A stretch of DNA of 56,806 nucleotides from Anaerolineales bacterium (lineage in GTDB: Bacteria; Chloroflexota; Anaerolineae; CG2-30-64-16), in the NCBI GenBank assembly GCA_017882045.1, contig JADGQF010000003.1, positions 1 through 56,806 of the forward strand, in the 5' to 3' direction. A program made the translations under genes and the position numbers. A model generated the notes under the pieces. It did no database searches. It was not told the DNA's origin and was given only the letters and a program-made list of their open reading frames with translations. Shown here piece after piece: positions 33,365-42,082 of the stretch; position 1 is the first letter of the stretch, and each line of letters opens with the position of its first letter.

Positions 33365-34089
33365 TGGCTGAGGCGATGAAAATACGGGTACGCGCTTTCG
33401 CCGGGCTGCGCGAGGCGTTGGGTTTTGGCGACACGACACTGACGATCGAGCCGGGCCTGGACGTAGCCAGCCTGCTCGCCCGCCTGGAAGCCGCTCATCC
33501 CGACGCCCACCTGTCTGAGCGGCGTTTCGCGATTGCAGTCAACCGGTCCTATGCCGGTCCCGGCACGCGGCTGGCGGATGGTGACGAGATCGCACTGATT
33601 CCTCCGGTCAGCGGCGGCGCCGGCCCGGCGCCCACGGCCAAGCTTTTCGAGGTCACGAAGCGCTCGCTGTCGCTGGATGAGGTTGCCGGGCGGCTGCTCG
33701 GTCCGGAGCGGGGCGGAATCACCGTCTTCGCCGGCACCGTGCGCGGCCTCACGCCGGCCAGCGCGGGCCAACGTGGAGAGTTTGCTACCGACTACCTCGA
33801 GTACGAAGCGTATCCTGAGATGGCTGAGTCGGTGTTGGCTGAGATCGGGGCGGAAGTGCAGGCACGCTGGCCGGACGTCAGCGCCCTGGCCATCGTTCAC
33901 CGGATCGGCCGGCTGGCGGTCGGCGAAACCGCGGTGGTCGTGGCGGTGGCCGCCGCCCACCGGCAGAACACTTTTGCCGCGTGCCAGTACGCGATCGATC
34001 GGGTCAAGCGGATCGCGCCCATCTGGAAACGCGAAGTAGGCGCGGACGGCGCCCTTTGGGTCGAAGGTCCAGAGTCAAACGTGGCATAA
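33364..34089 (+). CDS. moaX: MoaD-MoaE fusion, molybdopterin synthase
   Basis: 241 residues. Residues 1-~82 are the ubiquitin-like MoaD (IRVRAFAGLREALG; DEIALIPPVSGG) and ~90-241 are MoaE (GGITVFAGTVRG, LEYEAYPEMAES, HRIGRLAVGET, IAPIWKRE with the active-site Lys, WVEGPES). Normally MoaD ends in Gly-Gly so it can be turned into a thiocarboxylate; here the Gly-Gly of PPVSGGAG is internal, so cleavage after it is needed, as reported for mycobacterial MoaX. Start at the ATG at 33364 has AAGGAT upstream. A later in-frame ATG (33376) is less well placed. Confidence 0.95.
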   Translation: MAEAMKIRVRAFAGLREALGFGDTTLTIEPGLDVASLLARLEAAHPDAHLSERRFAIAVNRSYAGPGTRLADGDEIALIPPVSGGAGPAPTAKLFEVTKRSLSLDEVAGRLLGPERGGITVFAGTVRGLTPASAGQRGEFATDYLEYEAYPEMAESVLAEIGAEVQARWPDVSALAIVHRIGRLAVGETAVVVAVAAAHRQNTFAACQYAIDRVKRIAPIWKREVGADGALWVEGPESNVA

Positions 34090-34156
34090 GCTCCGGTCCC
34101 CGCTGAATGACAGACGGCCCGGCGCTGGCTTTTTCACAGCTGAAACGGGGTACGCG

Positions 34157-35167
34157 TTGCCGGCCGTATTACCGCCCCTATCCATCATCGTCCTGGTCGT
34201 TCTCGGATTGCTGTTCAGCTTTCTCAACGGCGCCAAAGACGGCGCAAACGCCCTGGCGACCATGGTCACTTCACGCGCCACGTCGCCTATCTGGGCGCTG
34301 GTGATCGGCGGCGCGGCGGAGTTCAGCGGCCCGTTCATCTTTGGCGTAGCAGTCGCGCGCACCATCGGCTCGGGAGTTGTTGATCCGGCGAACGTCACCA
34401 TCACTGTGGTGATCGCCGCGATATTGGCAGCCTGCGCCTGGAATCTCGGCATGTGGTGGTTGAGCTTGCCTACCAGTTCGTCGCACGCGCTTGTCGGCGC
34501 ATTGGTGGGGGCGGTCCTGTTTCACAGCCGGCTCGACCTGGCAGTCTTGCACGTTGCAGGCCTGATCAAGATTGCAATCGGGCTCTTCGCGGCGCCGCTG
34601 ATCGGCATTGCCCTGGCCTTTGTCGTCACACGCGCGGCAATGCTCCTGCTGCGCGGCGCCACACGGCACGTTAACTGGTTTTTCAAGCGCTGCCAGCTAT
34701 TGACCACATTCGGCCTGGCGCTCAGCTTCGGCGCCAATGACGCGCCCAAATCAATGGGCATCATCACGCTTGGGTTGGTCGCGGCTCGCTCGCTGCCCGC
34801 CTTTCAGGTGCCGCTCTGGGTCATCGTTGCGGCCGCTGTGGCGGTTACCCTCGGCACTGTCCTGGGCAGCCGGCGGATGATCCGCACGATCGGCACTCGT
34901 TTCTACCGGGTCCGGCCTTTTCACGCCTTTAACAGCCAGTTGGCTTCCGGGTTGATCGTCGTCTTTGCTTCGCTAAGCGGCAGCCCGGTCAGCACCAGCC
35001 AGGTGGTGAGTTCCGCGGTGGCGGGGGCCGGCGCGGCCGAGCGGCTGACGAAAGTACGCTGGGGCGTTCTGGGTGAGATGGCCTGGGGCTGGTTGCTCAC
35101 CATCCCCGCGACGATGCTGGCCGGGGGACTGGTTTGCTGGCTGCTCAGCGCGGCGTTCGGCCGCTAG
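34157..35167 (+). CDS. Inorganic phosphate transporter, PiT family
   Basis: 336 residues of membrane helices, low-affinity phosphate:cation symporter. Both halves of the inverted repeat are visible: FLNGAKDGANALATMVTSRA and SFGANDAPKSMGIITLG, plus SSHALVGALVGAVLF and SPVSTSQVVSSAVAG. TTG start with no clear ribosome site, so the N-terminus could differ by a few codons. It is 9 bases ahead of its DUF47 partner, the usual pair for PiT function. Confidence 0.9.
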   Translation: MPAVLPPLSIIVLVVLGLLFSFLNGAKDGANALATMVTSRATSPIWALVIGGAAEFSGPFIFGVAVARTIGSGVVDPANVTITVVIAAILAACAWNLGMWWLSLPTSSSHALVGALVGAVLFHSRLDLAVLHVAGLIKIAIGLFAAPLIGIALAFVVTRAAMLLLRGATRHVNWFFKRCQLLTTFGLALSFGANDAPKSMGIITLGLVAARSLPAFQVPLWVIVAAAVAVTLGTVLGSRRMIRTIGTRFYRVRPFHAFNSQLASGLIVVFASLSGSPVSTSQVVSSAVAGAGAAERLTKVRWGVLGEMAWGWLLTIPATMLAGGLVCWLLSAAFGR

Positions 35168-35176
35168 GATTTCAAG

Positions 35177-35803
35177 ATGGGCATCCGAGACCTCTTCAAA
35201 TCACGCGATGCGCTCTTCCTGCAGATGCTGGTCGACCAGTCGGCCAAGACGCTGGAAGCCATCGAGGAACTGCAGCGCTACCTCGATAGCGCCGATCGCT
35301 CGTTAGCACGGCGAGTCAAGGAAATTGAGACTGAGGCGGATGAGCTACGCCGGGCCGTCAACCGGGAGCTGAACCGCACCTTCATCACCCCCTTCGACCC
35401 GGAAGACATCTACGCTCTCTCGCGCACCATTGACGAGGTGATCGATTATACGGCCACCACCGCCGAAGAGATGGAGATCCTGGGGATCCGAGCGGATGAT
35501 TATCTGAAACAGATGATCACGCTGGAGCTAGAGGGTGCCCGAGAGGTTCACTTGGCGATCGTCAGGCTCAAAGATCACCCAAACGCTGCCGGCGACCATG
35601 CTCTGCGGGCCCGCTCGCTCGAGAACCGCGTCGAGCAGCTATACCGGCTTGCCGTGGCGGACACCCTATCAAGCGCGCAGAACGTGGCGGACGTGGTGAA
35701 GGCGCTCAAGTATCGGGAGGTCTATCGTCATGTCAGCAACGCCGCCGACCGCTTTGCCGAAGCGGCGGACGTCGTCAACCATATAGTAGTGAAGGTGACT
35801 TGA
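35177..35803 (+). CDS. DUF47 family PhoU-like regulator of PiT transporter
   Basis: 208-residue all-helical protein, PhoU-like. Contains RRVKEIETEADELRRAVNRE, FITPFDPEDIYALSRTIDEVIDYT and ALKYREVYRHVSNAADRF, typical metal-binding positions of this family. Adjacent to the PiT gene; it likely adjusts transport activity. Confidence 0.93.
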   Translation: MGIRDLFKSRDALFLQMLVDQSAKTLEAIEELQRYLDSADRSLARRVKEIETEADELRRAVNRELNRTFITPFDPEDIYALSRTIDEVIDYTATTAEEMEILGIRADDYLKQMITLELEGAREVHLAIVRLKDHPNAAGDHALRARSLENRVEQLYRLAVADTLSSAQNVADVVKALKYREVYRHVSNAADRFAEAADVVNHIVVKVT

Positions 35804-35804
35804 G

Positions 35805-36758
35805 ATGGCAAGCGAAAGCGGTCACATCAAAATCGCGATCATTGGCGTCGGGGCAGTCGGCGCCACGGCAGCCTACGCGCTGATGATCAGCGGCATCGGC
35901 GAGGAAATTGTCCTGGTAGACGTGAACGAGCACAAAGCCGAAGGCGAAGCCATGGACCTGGCCCAGGGAGCGCCCTTCGTGCGGCCCGTCAACATCCGCG
36001 CCGGCAAGTACGCCGATTGCGCCGGGGCGCAGGTGGTTGTCATTACGGCGGGCGCGGCCCAGCGGCCGGGCGAGAGCCGGCTGGACCTGGTAAAGCGCAA
36101 CGCGCAGATCTTTCGCGACATGGTGCCGCAGATCGCACAGGCCGCCCCGGACGCGGTCCTGCTGATCGTCGCCAATCCGGTGGACATCCTCACCTACGCC
36201 AGCCTCGAGTTCTCCGGCTTCCCGCCCTCGCGCGTGATCGGTTCCGGCACGGTGCTGGATACGGCCCGGCTGCGCTCGCTCATCAGCCAAAAGCTGCAGG
36301 TCGACCCGCGCAGCGTGCACGCCAATGTGATCGGCGAACACGGAGACAGCGAGGTCGTCGCCTGGAGCCGGGCGACCGTGGCCGGTATGCCGATCAACGA
36401 GTTTTGTAGCCAGCGTGGCAGACCATGCGACGCGGAGATGCAGGCCGAGATCAGCGCGCAGGTGCGCCGCGCCGCTTACGAGATCATCGAGCGCAAGGGA
36501 GCCACCTTCTACGCGATCGGCCTCAGCATCCGTCAGATTGTCGAGGCGATCCTGCGCAATCAGAACACCGTGTTGAGCGTTTCCACCTTGCTGACAGGAC
36601 AGTTGGGCGTCTCGGGCGTCTGCCTGAGTCTACCCGCCATTGTTTGCCGTGACGGCGTTGAAGCCGTGCTCGTGCCGGGCATCAACGACGAGGAAGCCGA
36701 GGCTTTCCGCCGCTCGGGCCAGGTCGTGCGTGATACGGCAACCGCGGCCGGGCTCTAG
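35805..36758 (+). CDS. ldh: L-lactate dehydrogenase
   Basis: 317 residues, NAD-dependent. Rossmann start [17 protein letters not shown]. Substrate loop [13 protein letters not shown] has Gln at the specificity position, which selects pyruvate rather than oxaloacetate. Catalytic His in [13 protein letters not shown] and [19 protein letters not shown]. Starts two bases after the DUF47 stop. Suggests fermentation to lactate or lactate use. Confidence 0.94.
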   Translation: MASESGHIKIAIIGVGAVGATAAYALMISGIGEEIVLVDVNEHKAEGEAMDLAQGAPFVRPVNIRAGKYADCAGAQVVVITAGAAQRPGESRLDLVKRNAQIFRDMVPQIAQAAPDAVLLIVANPVDILTYASLEFSGFPPSRVIGSGTVLDTARLRSLISQKLQVDPRSVHANVIGEHGDSEVVAWSRATVAGMPINEFCSQRGRPCDAEMQAEISAQVRRAAYEIIERKGATFYAIGLSIRQIVEAILRNQNTVLSVSTLLTGQLGVSGVCLSLPAIVCRDGVEAVLVPGINDEEAEAFRRSGQVVRDTATAAGL

Positions 36759-36769
36759 AGGAGGATATC

Positions 36770-37267
36770 GTGCGGGCGGTGGTCCAACGCGTCAGCCGGG
36801 CGTCGGTGCGGGTGGCCGGACAGACTGTGAGGGCGATCGAACGGGGCTTTCTCGTCCTGTTAGGTGTGACCCACGCCGACGGCCGGACGGAGGCAGATTG
36901 GCTGGCGCGCAAGATCGCAGGTCTGCGCGTCTTTGAGGATGGGGAGGGCAAAATGAACCTGGGGCTGGCGGAGGTGTGCGGGGCCGTGCTCGTCGTCTCG
37001 CAGTTCACCCTTTACGGCGATGCCCGCAGGGGGCGCCGCCCCAGTTTCATCGCGGCGGCCCGCCCCGAGCAGGCTGAACCACTGGTGGACTATTTCGCAG
37101 CCCAACTGCGCGCGCTGGGATTGCCCGTCGAGACCGGCCGTTTCGGCGCGGCGATGGAAGTCGAGCTGGTCAACGATGGGCCGGTGACTTTGTGGTTAGA
37201 TACCTCGTCTACGTCTACGTCGGCGGAACCTCCATCTGGCCCACTTTCTCGGGATGCCGGGCGGTGA
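36770..37267 (+). CDS. dtd: D-aminoacyl-tRNA deacylase
   Basis: 165 residues; removes D-amino acids from mischarged tRNA. GTG start after GAGGAGG (four bases of spacing). Signature [17 protein letters not shown] and [14 protein letters not shown] with the cis Gly-Pro. Typical length is about 150, so the last 15 residues ([13 protein letters not shown]...) are an addition; they lie over the end of the acyltransferase gene on the other strand. Confidence 0.93.
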   Translation: MRAVVQRVSRASVRVAGQTVRAIERGFLVLLGVTHADGRTEADWLARKIAGLRVFEDGEGKMNLGLAEVCGAVLVVSQFTLYGDARRGRRPSFIAAARPEQAEPLVDYFAAQLRALGLPVETGRFGAAMEVELVNDGPVTLWLDTSSTSTSAEPPSGPLSRDAGR

Positions 37268-37829
37268 TGGTCTCGTAGAACGCGCGGATGGCGGCCATAT
37301 CGGCCTGAATATCGCCGCTGGGCCTGATCAGCGGTCCGGTTCCGAGCACCTTGCGCTTATAATCCACGTAAGCGAGCACTATAGGCGCCTGTGCACCCAG
37401 CGCGATGTAATAAAAGCCGGTCTTCCAATAGCGGCTTTTATTGCGCATGCCTTCCGGGGTGATCCCCAATGTGATGTGCTCTCGCTCGTTGAAGGCCTGC
37501 ACCGCCTGATCTACGAACGCGTGGCGCGCGCGCCGGTCGACCGCGATTCCGCCCAGCCAGCGCATCAGATAACCGAACGGCCCACGGAAAAGGGTGTGCT
37601 TGCCCAACCACGAGATTTTGATGGTGTGGAAGCCGCAGGTGAGGATGGCTTCACCGGTGAACGAAACAAAGCCGTCGAGGTTGGAGGTGTGCGGCGCGAG
37701 GATGATCACGTACTTGGGCAGGTCTGGCAGAACCGCTTCGACGCGCCAGCCGATTAGCCAATAGATCAGCCTGGCAATCGAGTAGGCCAGGCGACTGCCC
37801 AACGGCGCCTGTGAGCAAGATCTGGCCAT
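37215..37829 (-). CDS. 1-acyl-glycerol-3-phosphate acyltransferase-like protein
   Basis: 204 residues with the acyltransferase motifs HTSNLDG (H-x4-D) and [10 protein letters not shown] (EGTR-like), and an N-terminal hydrophobic helix ([14 protein letters not shown]). Likely a phospholipid acyltransferase at the membrane. Start ATG at 37829 lies two bases after the EamA stop; the frame extending to 38114 lies inside the EamA gene and is not real. Its 3' end overlaps dtd by 53 bp on the opposite strand. Confidence 0.85.
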   Translation of the reverse strand: MARSCSQAPLGSRLAYSIARLIYWLIGWRVEAVLPDLPKYVIILAPHTSNLDGFVSFTGEAILTCGFHTIKISWLGKHTLFRGPFGYLMRWLGGIAVDRRARHAFVDQAVQAFNEREHITLGITPEGMRNKSRYWKTGFYYIALGAQAPIVLAYVDYKRKVLGTGPLIRPSGDIQADMAAIRAFYETITARHPEKVGQMEVPPT

Positions 37830-37831
37830 GT

Positions 37832-38749
37832 CTACTTCAGTTCCTTCAGCTCCGCCACAACCATCCCGCCGAGAATCATCCCGCAGCCCAGCAATTGCCG
37901 CGGCCCCAACACTTCGCCGATAAGCAGGAAACTCGTCAGTGCGGCAAACACGGATTCTCCGGCGAAGATCAGCGCGGTGTGAGTGGATGTGGTGAAGCGC
38001 TGCGCAGCGACCTGAATGCCAAAGGCGGCCGACGTCGCCAACAAACCCGTGAACGCGGCCGCGAAAAGAACCTCGCGGTTCGCAGCCACGCGCGGTTCCA
38101 GCGCCAGGGCGCACGCCCCGCTCAGCCCAGCCACAACCACGATCTGTCCCAAAGTCAGCAACATTGGATCATAGCGCGGCGCAAAGCGACCTGTCAGCAG
38201 GATGTGAGCGGCGAAGGCCACGGCGCAAGCAAAGACCAGCGCGTCGCCCAGGCTGACGGACAGGCCGGCCCGCAGGCTCAACAAGGCCAGACCGGTCATT
38301 GCCAACGCGACTCCCAGCGCGGCGTTGCGCCCTGGCCTCTGGCGCAAAACCAGGGCGGTAACAAGGGGCACAATCACGACATAGGTGCCGGTGATGAATC
38401 CCGCTTTGGCGGGTGTGGTGAGCTGCAGCCCCAAGGTCTGACAGGCGAAGCCGGCGAACAAAGCGAGGCCGATCAGCAGAGGAGCGATCGGCCGCCGGAG
38501 CAAGACTGCCCGGCAGCGCGGTTCGCCGGCTTCTCTGCGCCTGCGCTGCTCCATTCTTGCCCGCCGCTGTTCGAACAAGACGAACGGCAGCAGCGCCAAC
38601 GCCGCCAACGTGAACCGAATAGCCAGGAAACTGAAGGGCGGGTAATTCGCGACAACATTCTTGACCATCACAAAGGTGCTGCCCCAGATGACCGTCACGA
38701 ACACTAACGCCAAGTCCGCCAGGAGGCGCCTGGGTGCGGCCTCACCCAT
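37832..38749 (-). CDS. EamA/DMT family transporter
   Basis: 305 residues, ten hydrophobic helices in two EamA repeats (LALVFVTVIWGSTFVMVKN at the start; FTGLLATSAAFGIQVAAQR and FAALTSFLLIGEVLGPRQLLGC in the second). ATG overlaps the VWA stop (TGATG). Substrate unknown. Last but one in the chelatase-like operon. Confidence 0.88.
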   Translation of the reverse strand: MGEAAPRRLLADLALVFVTVIWGSTFVMVKNVVANYPPFSFLAIRFTLAALALLPFVLFEQRRARMEQRRRREAGEPRCRAVLLRRPIAPLLIGLALFAGFACQTLGLQLTTPAKAGFITGTYVVIVPLVTALVLRQRPGRNAALGVALAMTGLALLSLRAGLSVSLGDALVFACAVAFAAHILLTGRFAPRYDPMLLTLGQIVVVAGLSGACALALEPRVAANREVLFAAAFTGLLATSAAFGIQVAAQRFTTSTHTALIFAGESVFAALTSFLLIGEVLGPRQLLGCGMILGGMVVAELKELK

Positions 38750-39672
38750 CAGGCCTCATGCTCGACCGCTGCCCCGCGTATCTGCTCCTTCACCGTCTGG
38801 ACAAGCGTCTCGGCTTTGAGCTCGGGCAGACTATAGCAGGTCCCGCCCAGTTCGACCGCTAACTGGCGCGCCAGGCCGCGGTCAAAGGCGGGATGCTCCA
38901 TGTTGATGACGATTGTGCGCAGGTGCTTCTGGTGGATCAGGTCCGCCACCCGCCCGGCTTCCTCCTGCGGGGGCAAGCCGGTTACAGACACATTACCGGC
39001 CCCATCCGTGAGAATGATGATCAGTGGCATGACTTCCGGGTCGCGCCGCTGCGCGCCCAGGCAGACCCGATAGGCCGCCAGCAACCCCGCCGATAGGGGG
39101 GTCTTCCCGCCGACGGGGATGTCGCGCAGGGCGTATTGGGCCAATTCAACGCTCGACGTGGGCGGCAGGACGACCCGTGCTTCCTCGCGTTGAAACACCA
39201 CCAGCCCCACCTGGTCGCGCCGTTGATAGGCATCGTGCAACAAGGATACGATCGCGCCCTTGGTTGCCTCCATGCGTTCTGAGGCTGCCATGCTCCAGGA
39301 GGCATCGACCACAAACAGGATCAGGTTGGCGGTGCGCCGCACGCGTATTTTGCGCTGCAGATCGGCGCGCTTGACCACAAAGGCAAGTTGTTTGCCCTCG
39401 CCGGCGCGCTTGCGGCGCAACTGAAAGGGCGCGGCAGCGCGTATGGTGGCATCGAAGGCCACATCCTGGGGCCGGCCGAGCATCGGGCGCGCGCTGATAT
39501 ACCGCCCGCGCTTGCGCGCGGTATGCGTGAAACTGCGCTTGCCCGCCGTATTGCGCGTCAGGCGGTCCAGGGGCGTATACAGGCGCTTCGGACGGAAGTC
39601 TGCGCCAATCTTAACCGGACGGACCGGCTGTGGTCCGCTGCCCGGCGCGTCCGAGCGAGGTGTGTCATCCAT
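38749..39672 (-). CDS. VWA-domain protein, chelatase subunit D-like
   Basis: 307 residues. The C-terminal 180 form a von Willebrand A domain with the MIDAS motif D123-A-S-W-S (FVVDASWSMAASERM), then GGKTPLSAGLLAAYR and LTDGAGNVS. The N-terminus (Arg/Pro rich, about 110 residues) fits the linker of BchD/ChlD, but the AAA+ half of BchD is missing. Downstream of a ChlI-type ATPase by 38 bases. Probably a two-part metal-insertion or remodelling machine. Confidence 0.85.
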   Translation of the reverse strand: MDDTPRSDAPGSGPQPVRPVKIGADFRPKRLYTPLDRLTRNTAGKRSFTHTARKRGRYISARPMLGRPQDVAFDATIRAAAPFQLRRKRAGEGKQLAFVVKRADLQRKIRVRRTANLILFVVDASWSMAASERMEATKGAIVSLLHDAYQRRDQVGLVVFQREEARVVLPPTSSVELAQYALRDIPVGGKTPLSAGLLAAYRVCLGAQRRDPEVMPLIIILTDGAGNVSVTGLPPQEEAGRVADLIHQKHLRTIVINMEHPAFDRGLARQLAVELGGTCYSLPELKAETLVQTVKEQIRGAAVEHEA

Positions 39673-39710
39673 CGGCGAGGCGCCGCTAGTTGCGCTTTCG
39701 GCGTTATCAA

Positions 39711-40820
39711 CTAGCGGCCGGTCACTTTTTTTACGCCCGCTGCGGGCTGGGCGCCGTCCTGTTGGGGAACTGTCTCGGGTGGCGCGTCGGCACGCGCTTT
39801 GCGCAGGCGGTCCTCGAGCTGGCCGACGTCCATCACGGCCTCCTCGAAGGGCTGTCGCTTCAAGCGATGGGGCAAAGCCAGCTCGGCCGCCAGCAATATG
39901 TCTTGTTCGCTGATCGCCAACCGGCCCGTCCAGGCGGCATGGGAACGCGCGGTCTTGAGGATGACAATATCCGCGCGGTGACCATCGACCTTGAACGAGG
40001 TCGTCAACTGGGCGATGGTGAACAGGTCACGCTGCGTGTGCGTCACCTGCGGGACACGCGCCCGCGCCTGGCCGATCTCCTGCGAGAGCTGCTCCTCTCT
40101 GGGCTCCCATTCCTGGTAAAAGCCCTCCGGGTCTTGCTCGTAGGCCACGCGCCGCTCGACGATCGCCACGCGTTGGCGCGGGTCGATGATGCCGTGCATG
40201 TCCACACAGAGCGCAAAACGGTCCAGGAGCTGCGGCCGGAGATCGCCTTCCTCCGGGTTCATGGTGCCCACCAGGATGAAGCGTGCCGGGTGGCTGAAGC
40301 TGATGCCCTCGCGTTCGACCACGTTTACACCCATCGCCGCCGAATCCAGCAGCAGGTCCACCACGTGATCGTCCAGCAGGTTGACCTCGTCTACATACAA
40401 CAGGCCGCGGTTCGCCGCCGCCAGCACGCCCGGCTCGAAATGGCGCTCACCCTGTTGGATGGCTCGCTCGATGTCCAGCGTACCGACGACCCGGTCTTCA
40501 GTCGCGCTGACCGGGAGGTCGACAAAGCGCGTGCGCCGATGCGCCCGGGGCAACTGTTCGCCGCGTGCCAGCCGGTCCCGGCAGTTGTCGCACAGCGTAT
40601 CAACCCCGTTGGGATCGCAAGAGAAGGGGCAGTCGGCTACCACTTCGATCTCGGGCAGGAGATCGGCCAGGGCGCGCGCCGCCGTCGATTTGGCCGTCCC
40701 GCGCTCGCCACGGATCAGCACGCCGCCGATGCCGCTGCTGATCGCGTTCAAGATCAGGGCCCGCTTCATTCGTTCCTGACCCACAATAGCCGTGAAAGGA
40801 AAAGGTCGCAAAATGGCCAC
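39711..40820 (-). CDS. Magnesium chelatase subunit I-like AAA+ ATPase
   Basis: 369 residues. ATPase with IRGERGTAKSTAARALA (Walker A) and LLYVDEVNLLDDHVVDLLL (Walker B), VGTMNPEEGDLRPQLLDRF (sensor/arginine finger region), all BchI/ChlI marks, plus ERAIQQGERHFEPGVLAAANR. A 4-Cys patch (CPFSCDPNG, CDNCRDRL) is present. GTG start at 40820 with GGAG six bases upstream. With the VWA protein it could help insert metal into a tetrapyrrole (Mg or Co). No H subunit is in the window, so the substrate is open. Confidence 0.88.
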   Translation of the reverse strand: MAILRPFPFTAIVGQERMKRALILNAISSGIGGVLIRGERGTAKSTAARALADLLPEIEVVADCPFSCDPNGVDTLCDNCRDRLARGEQLPRAHRRTRFVDLPVSATEDRVVGTLDIERAIQQGERHFEPGVLAAANRGLLYVDEVNLLDDHVVDLLLDSAAMGVNVVEREGISFSHPARFILVGTMNPEEGDLRPQLLDRFALCVDMHGIIDPRQRVAIVERRVAYEQDPEGFYQEWEPREEQLSQEIGQARARVPQVTHTQRDLFTIAQLTTSFKVDGHRADIVILKTARSHAAWTGRLAISEQDILLAAELALPHRLKRQPFEEAVMDVGQLEDRLRKARADAPPETVPQQDGAQPAAGVKKVTGR

Positions 40821-40856
40821 AGCTTGCTCCGTCAATGTGATTGCATGCGAACCGAT

Positions 40857-40865
40857 ATTATAACA
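40857..40865 (-). promoter_or_regulatory. chelatase operon promoter (extended -10)
   Basis: TGTTATAAT on the minus strand, about 37 bases before the GTG start of the ChlI-like gene. No good -35. It overlaps the upstream part of the rlmN promoter on the opposite strand. Confidence 0.6.
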
Positions 40866-40883
40866 CACGCTCTCTGAAAACCC

Positions 40884-40911
40884 TTGACATGACCTCATCT
40901 TGTGCTATGCT
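40884..40911 (+). promoter_or_regulatory. rlmN promoter, predicting a leaderless mRNA
   Basis: TTGACA (40884-40889), 16-bp spacer, TATGCT (40906-40911). The ATG at 40921 is 9 bases after the -10, so the transcript should start within a few nt of it. GAAGGG touches the ATG too closely to act as a ribosome site. Confidence 0.7.
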
Positions 40912-40920
40912 GAAGGGCCT

Positions 40921-41994
40921 ATGCAGGCACCAACTTCTGTGCTCGATCTGACTTACGACCAACTGGTCGACCTTCTGGGCGGCTGGGGCGAGCCGCGCTA
41001 CCGGGCCAAACAGGTCTGGGAATGGCTTTATCGGAAGTTCACCACCGATCCGGCTCAGATGACGAATCTGCCCAAGCCGTTGCGTGAGCGCCTGGGCAGC
41101 GAAATGCGCGTCGACCCACTGAGCGAGCACTATGCGCAGCGCTCGACCGATCGCCAGACGTACAAGTGGCTGTACGCGCTGCCCGACGGACAGGCGATCG
41201 AGACGGTGCTCATGCTCTATGACGAGCGGCGCACAGTCTGTATCAGCAGCCAGGCCGGCTGTGCGATGGGTTGCACTTTTTGTGCCACCGGCCAGGGCGG
41301 GCTGAGCCGCAACTTGCAGTCGGGTGAGATTGCCAGCCAGGTGCTGGCCGCTGCCCGCTGGCTGGCCTCGCCGCCGCCCGAAACCGGGCTGGTCCCCAGC
41401 ACGCTCACCAATATCGTCGTGATGGGGATGGGTGAGCCTCTGGCGAACTACGAGCGGGTGTGGCAGGCATTGCGCACCATAACGGATGCCGAAGGCTTCA
41501 ACCTGGGCGCCCGCCACATCACCCTGTCGACCGTCGGGCTGGTTCCCGGCATCCGGCGCATGGCCGAGGAGCCGCTGCAGATCAACCTGGCGGTCAGCCT
41601 GCACGCGCCCAACGACGAGTTACGCAGCCAATTGGTGCCGATCGACCGGCGCTACCCGCTGGCGGAGCTAATGGCAGCCGTGCGCGATTACGTAGCGCGC
41701 ACACACCGTCGGGTTACCTTCGAATATGCGCTGATGAACGGTATTAACGATACTGCCGCGCTGGCCCGAGAGATGGCCGGGCTGCTGCGTGGACTGTTGT
41801 GCCACGTGAACCTGATCCCGCTCAATCCCGTAGCCGGCTCACCATATCAGCCGTCCACCCCCGAGCAGGCGGCTACGTTCCAGGCCATCCTCGAGCAGAG
41901 CGGCATCCCGACGACGATGCGCCTGCGGCGGGGCATCGACATAGATGCCGGCTGCGGCCAACTGCGACAAAGAATAACATCAGTTAACGCTTAG
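40921..41994 (+). CDS. rlmN: 23S rRNA (A2503-C2) methyltransferase RlmN
   Basis: 357 residues. Radical SAM methylase: [17 protein letters not shown] carries the CxxxCxxC cluster ligands, and the catalytic Cys near the end is in [22 protein letters not shown] is typical. Modifies 23S rRNA A2503 and tRNA A37. Upstream frame to 40900 is not needed; I start at 40921. Followed by rpe. Confidence 0.96.
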   Translation: MQAPTSVLDLTYDQLVDLLGGWGEPRYRAKQVWEWLYRKFTTDPAQMTNLPKPLRERLGSEMRVDPLSEHYAQRSTDRQTYKWLYALPDGQAIETVLMLYDERRTVCISSQAGCAMGCTFCATGQGGLSRNLQSGEIASQVLAAARWLASPPPETGLVPSTLTNIVVMGMGEPLANYERVWQALRTITDAEGFNLGARHITLSTVGLVPGIRRMAEEPLQINLAVSLHAPNDELRSQLVPIDRRYPLAELMAAVRDYVARTHRRVTFEYALMNGINDTAALAREMAGLLRGLLCHVNLIPLNPVAGSPYQPSTPEQAATFQAILEQSGIPTTMRLRRGIDIDAGCGQLRQRITSVNA

Positions 41995-41997
41995 CCT

Positions 41998-42026
41998 TTG
42001 CCTTTTTGTCTGTTCCAGTGTATGAT
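41998..42026 (+). promoter_or_regulatory. rpe promoter
   Basis: TTGCCT (41998-42003), 17-bp spacer, TATGAT (42021-42026). Start expected at about 42033, at the base of the hairpin at 42035-42065. Confidence 0.65.
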
Positions 42027-42034
42027 TGGCCTAA

Positions 42035-42065
42035 ATGGGAGCCGAACCGCGCGTTCGGCTCCCAT
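42035..42065. repeat. 13-bp perfect hairpin at the 5' end of the rpe transcript
   Basis: ATGGGAGCCGAAC (42035-42047), 5-nt loop CGCGC, GTTCGGCTCCCAT (42053-42065). No U-tract follows. It includes an in-frame ATG (42035) that would otherwise be a leaderless start 48 bases upstream of the chosen one. Confidence 0.85.
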
Positions 42066-42082
42066 ACTGTGGGGTGACAGCC

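Noticed and set aside
37830-38114. N-terminal extension of the acyltransferase frame.
   Set aside because: It overlaps the EamA transporter coding region out of frame.
39711-40820. A sign of chlorophyll synthesis/phototrophy from ChlI similarity.
   Set aside because: No H subunit or other bch genes; ChlI-type ATPases also occur in non-phototrophs.
42035-42082. Coding use of the ATG at 42035 for rpe.
   Set aside because: The first 31 bases are a perfect 13-bp hairpin, and homologous Rpe proteins begin at the IKIAPS segment.
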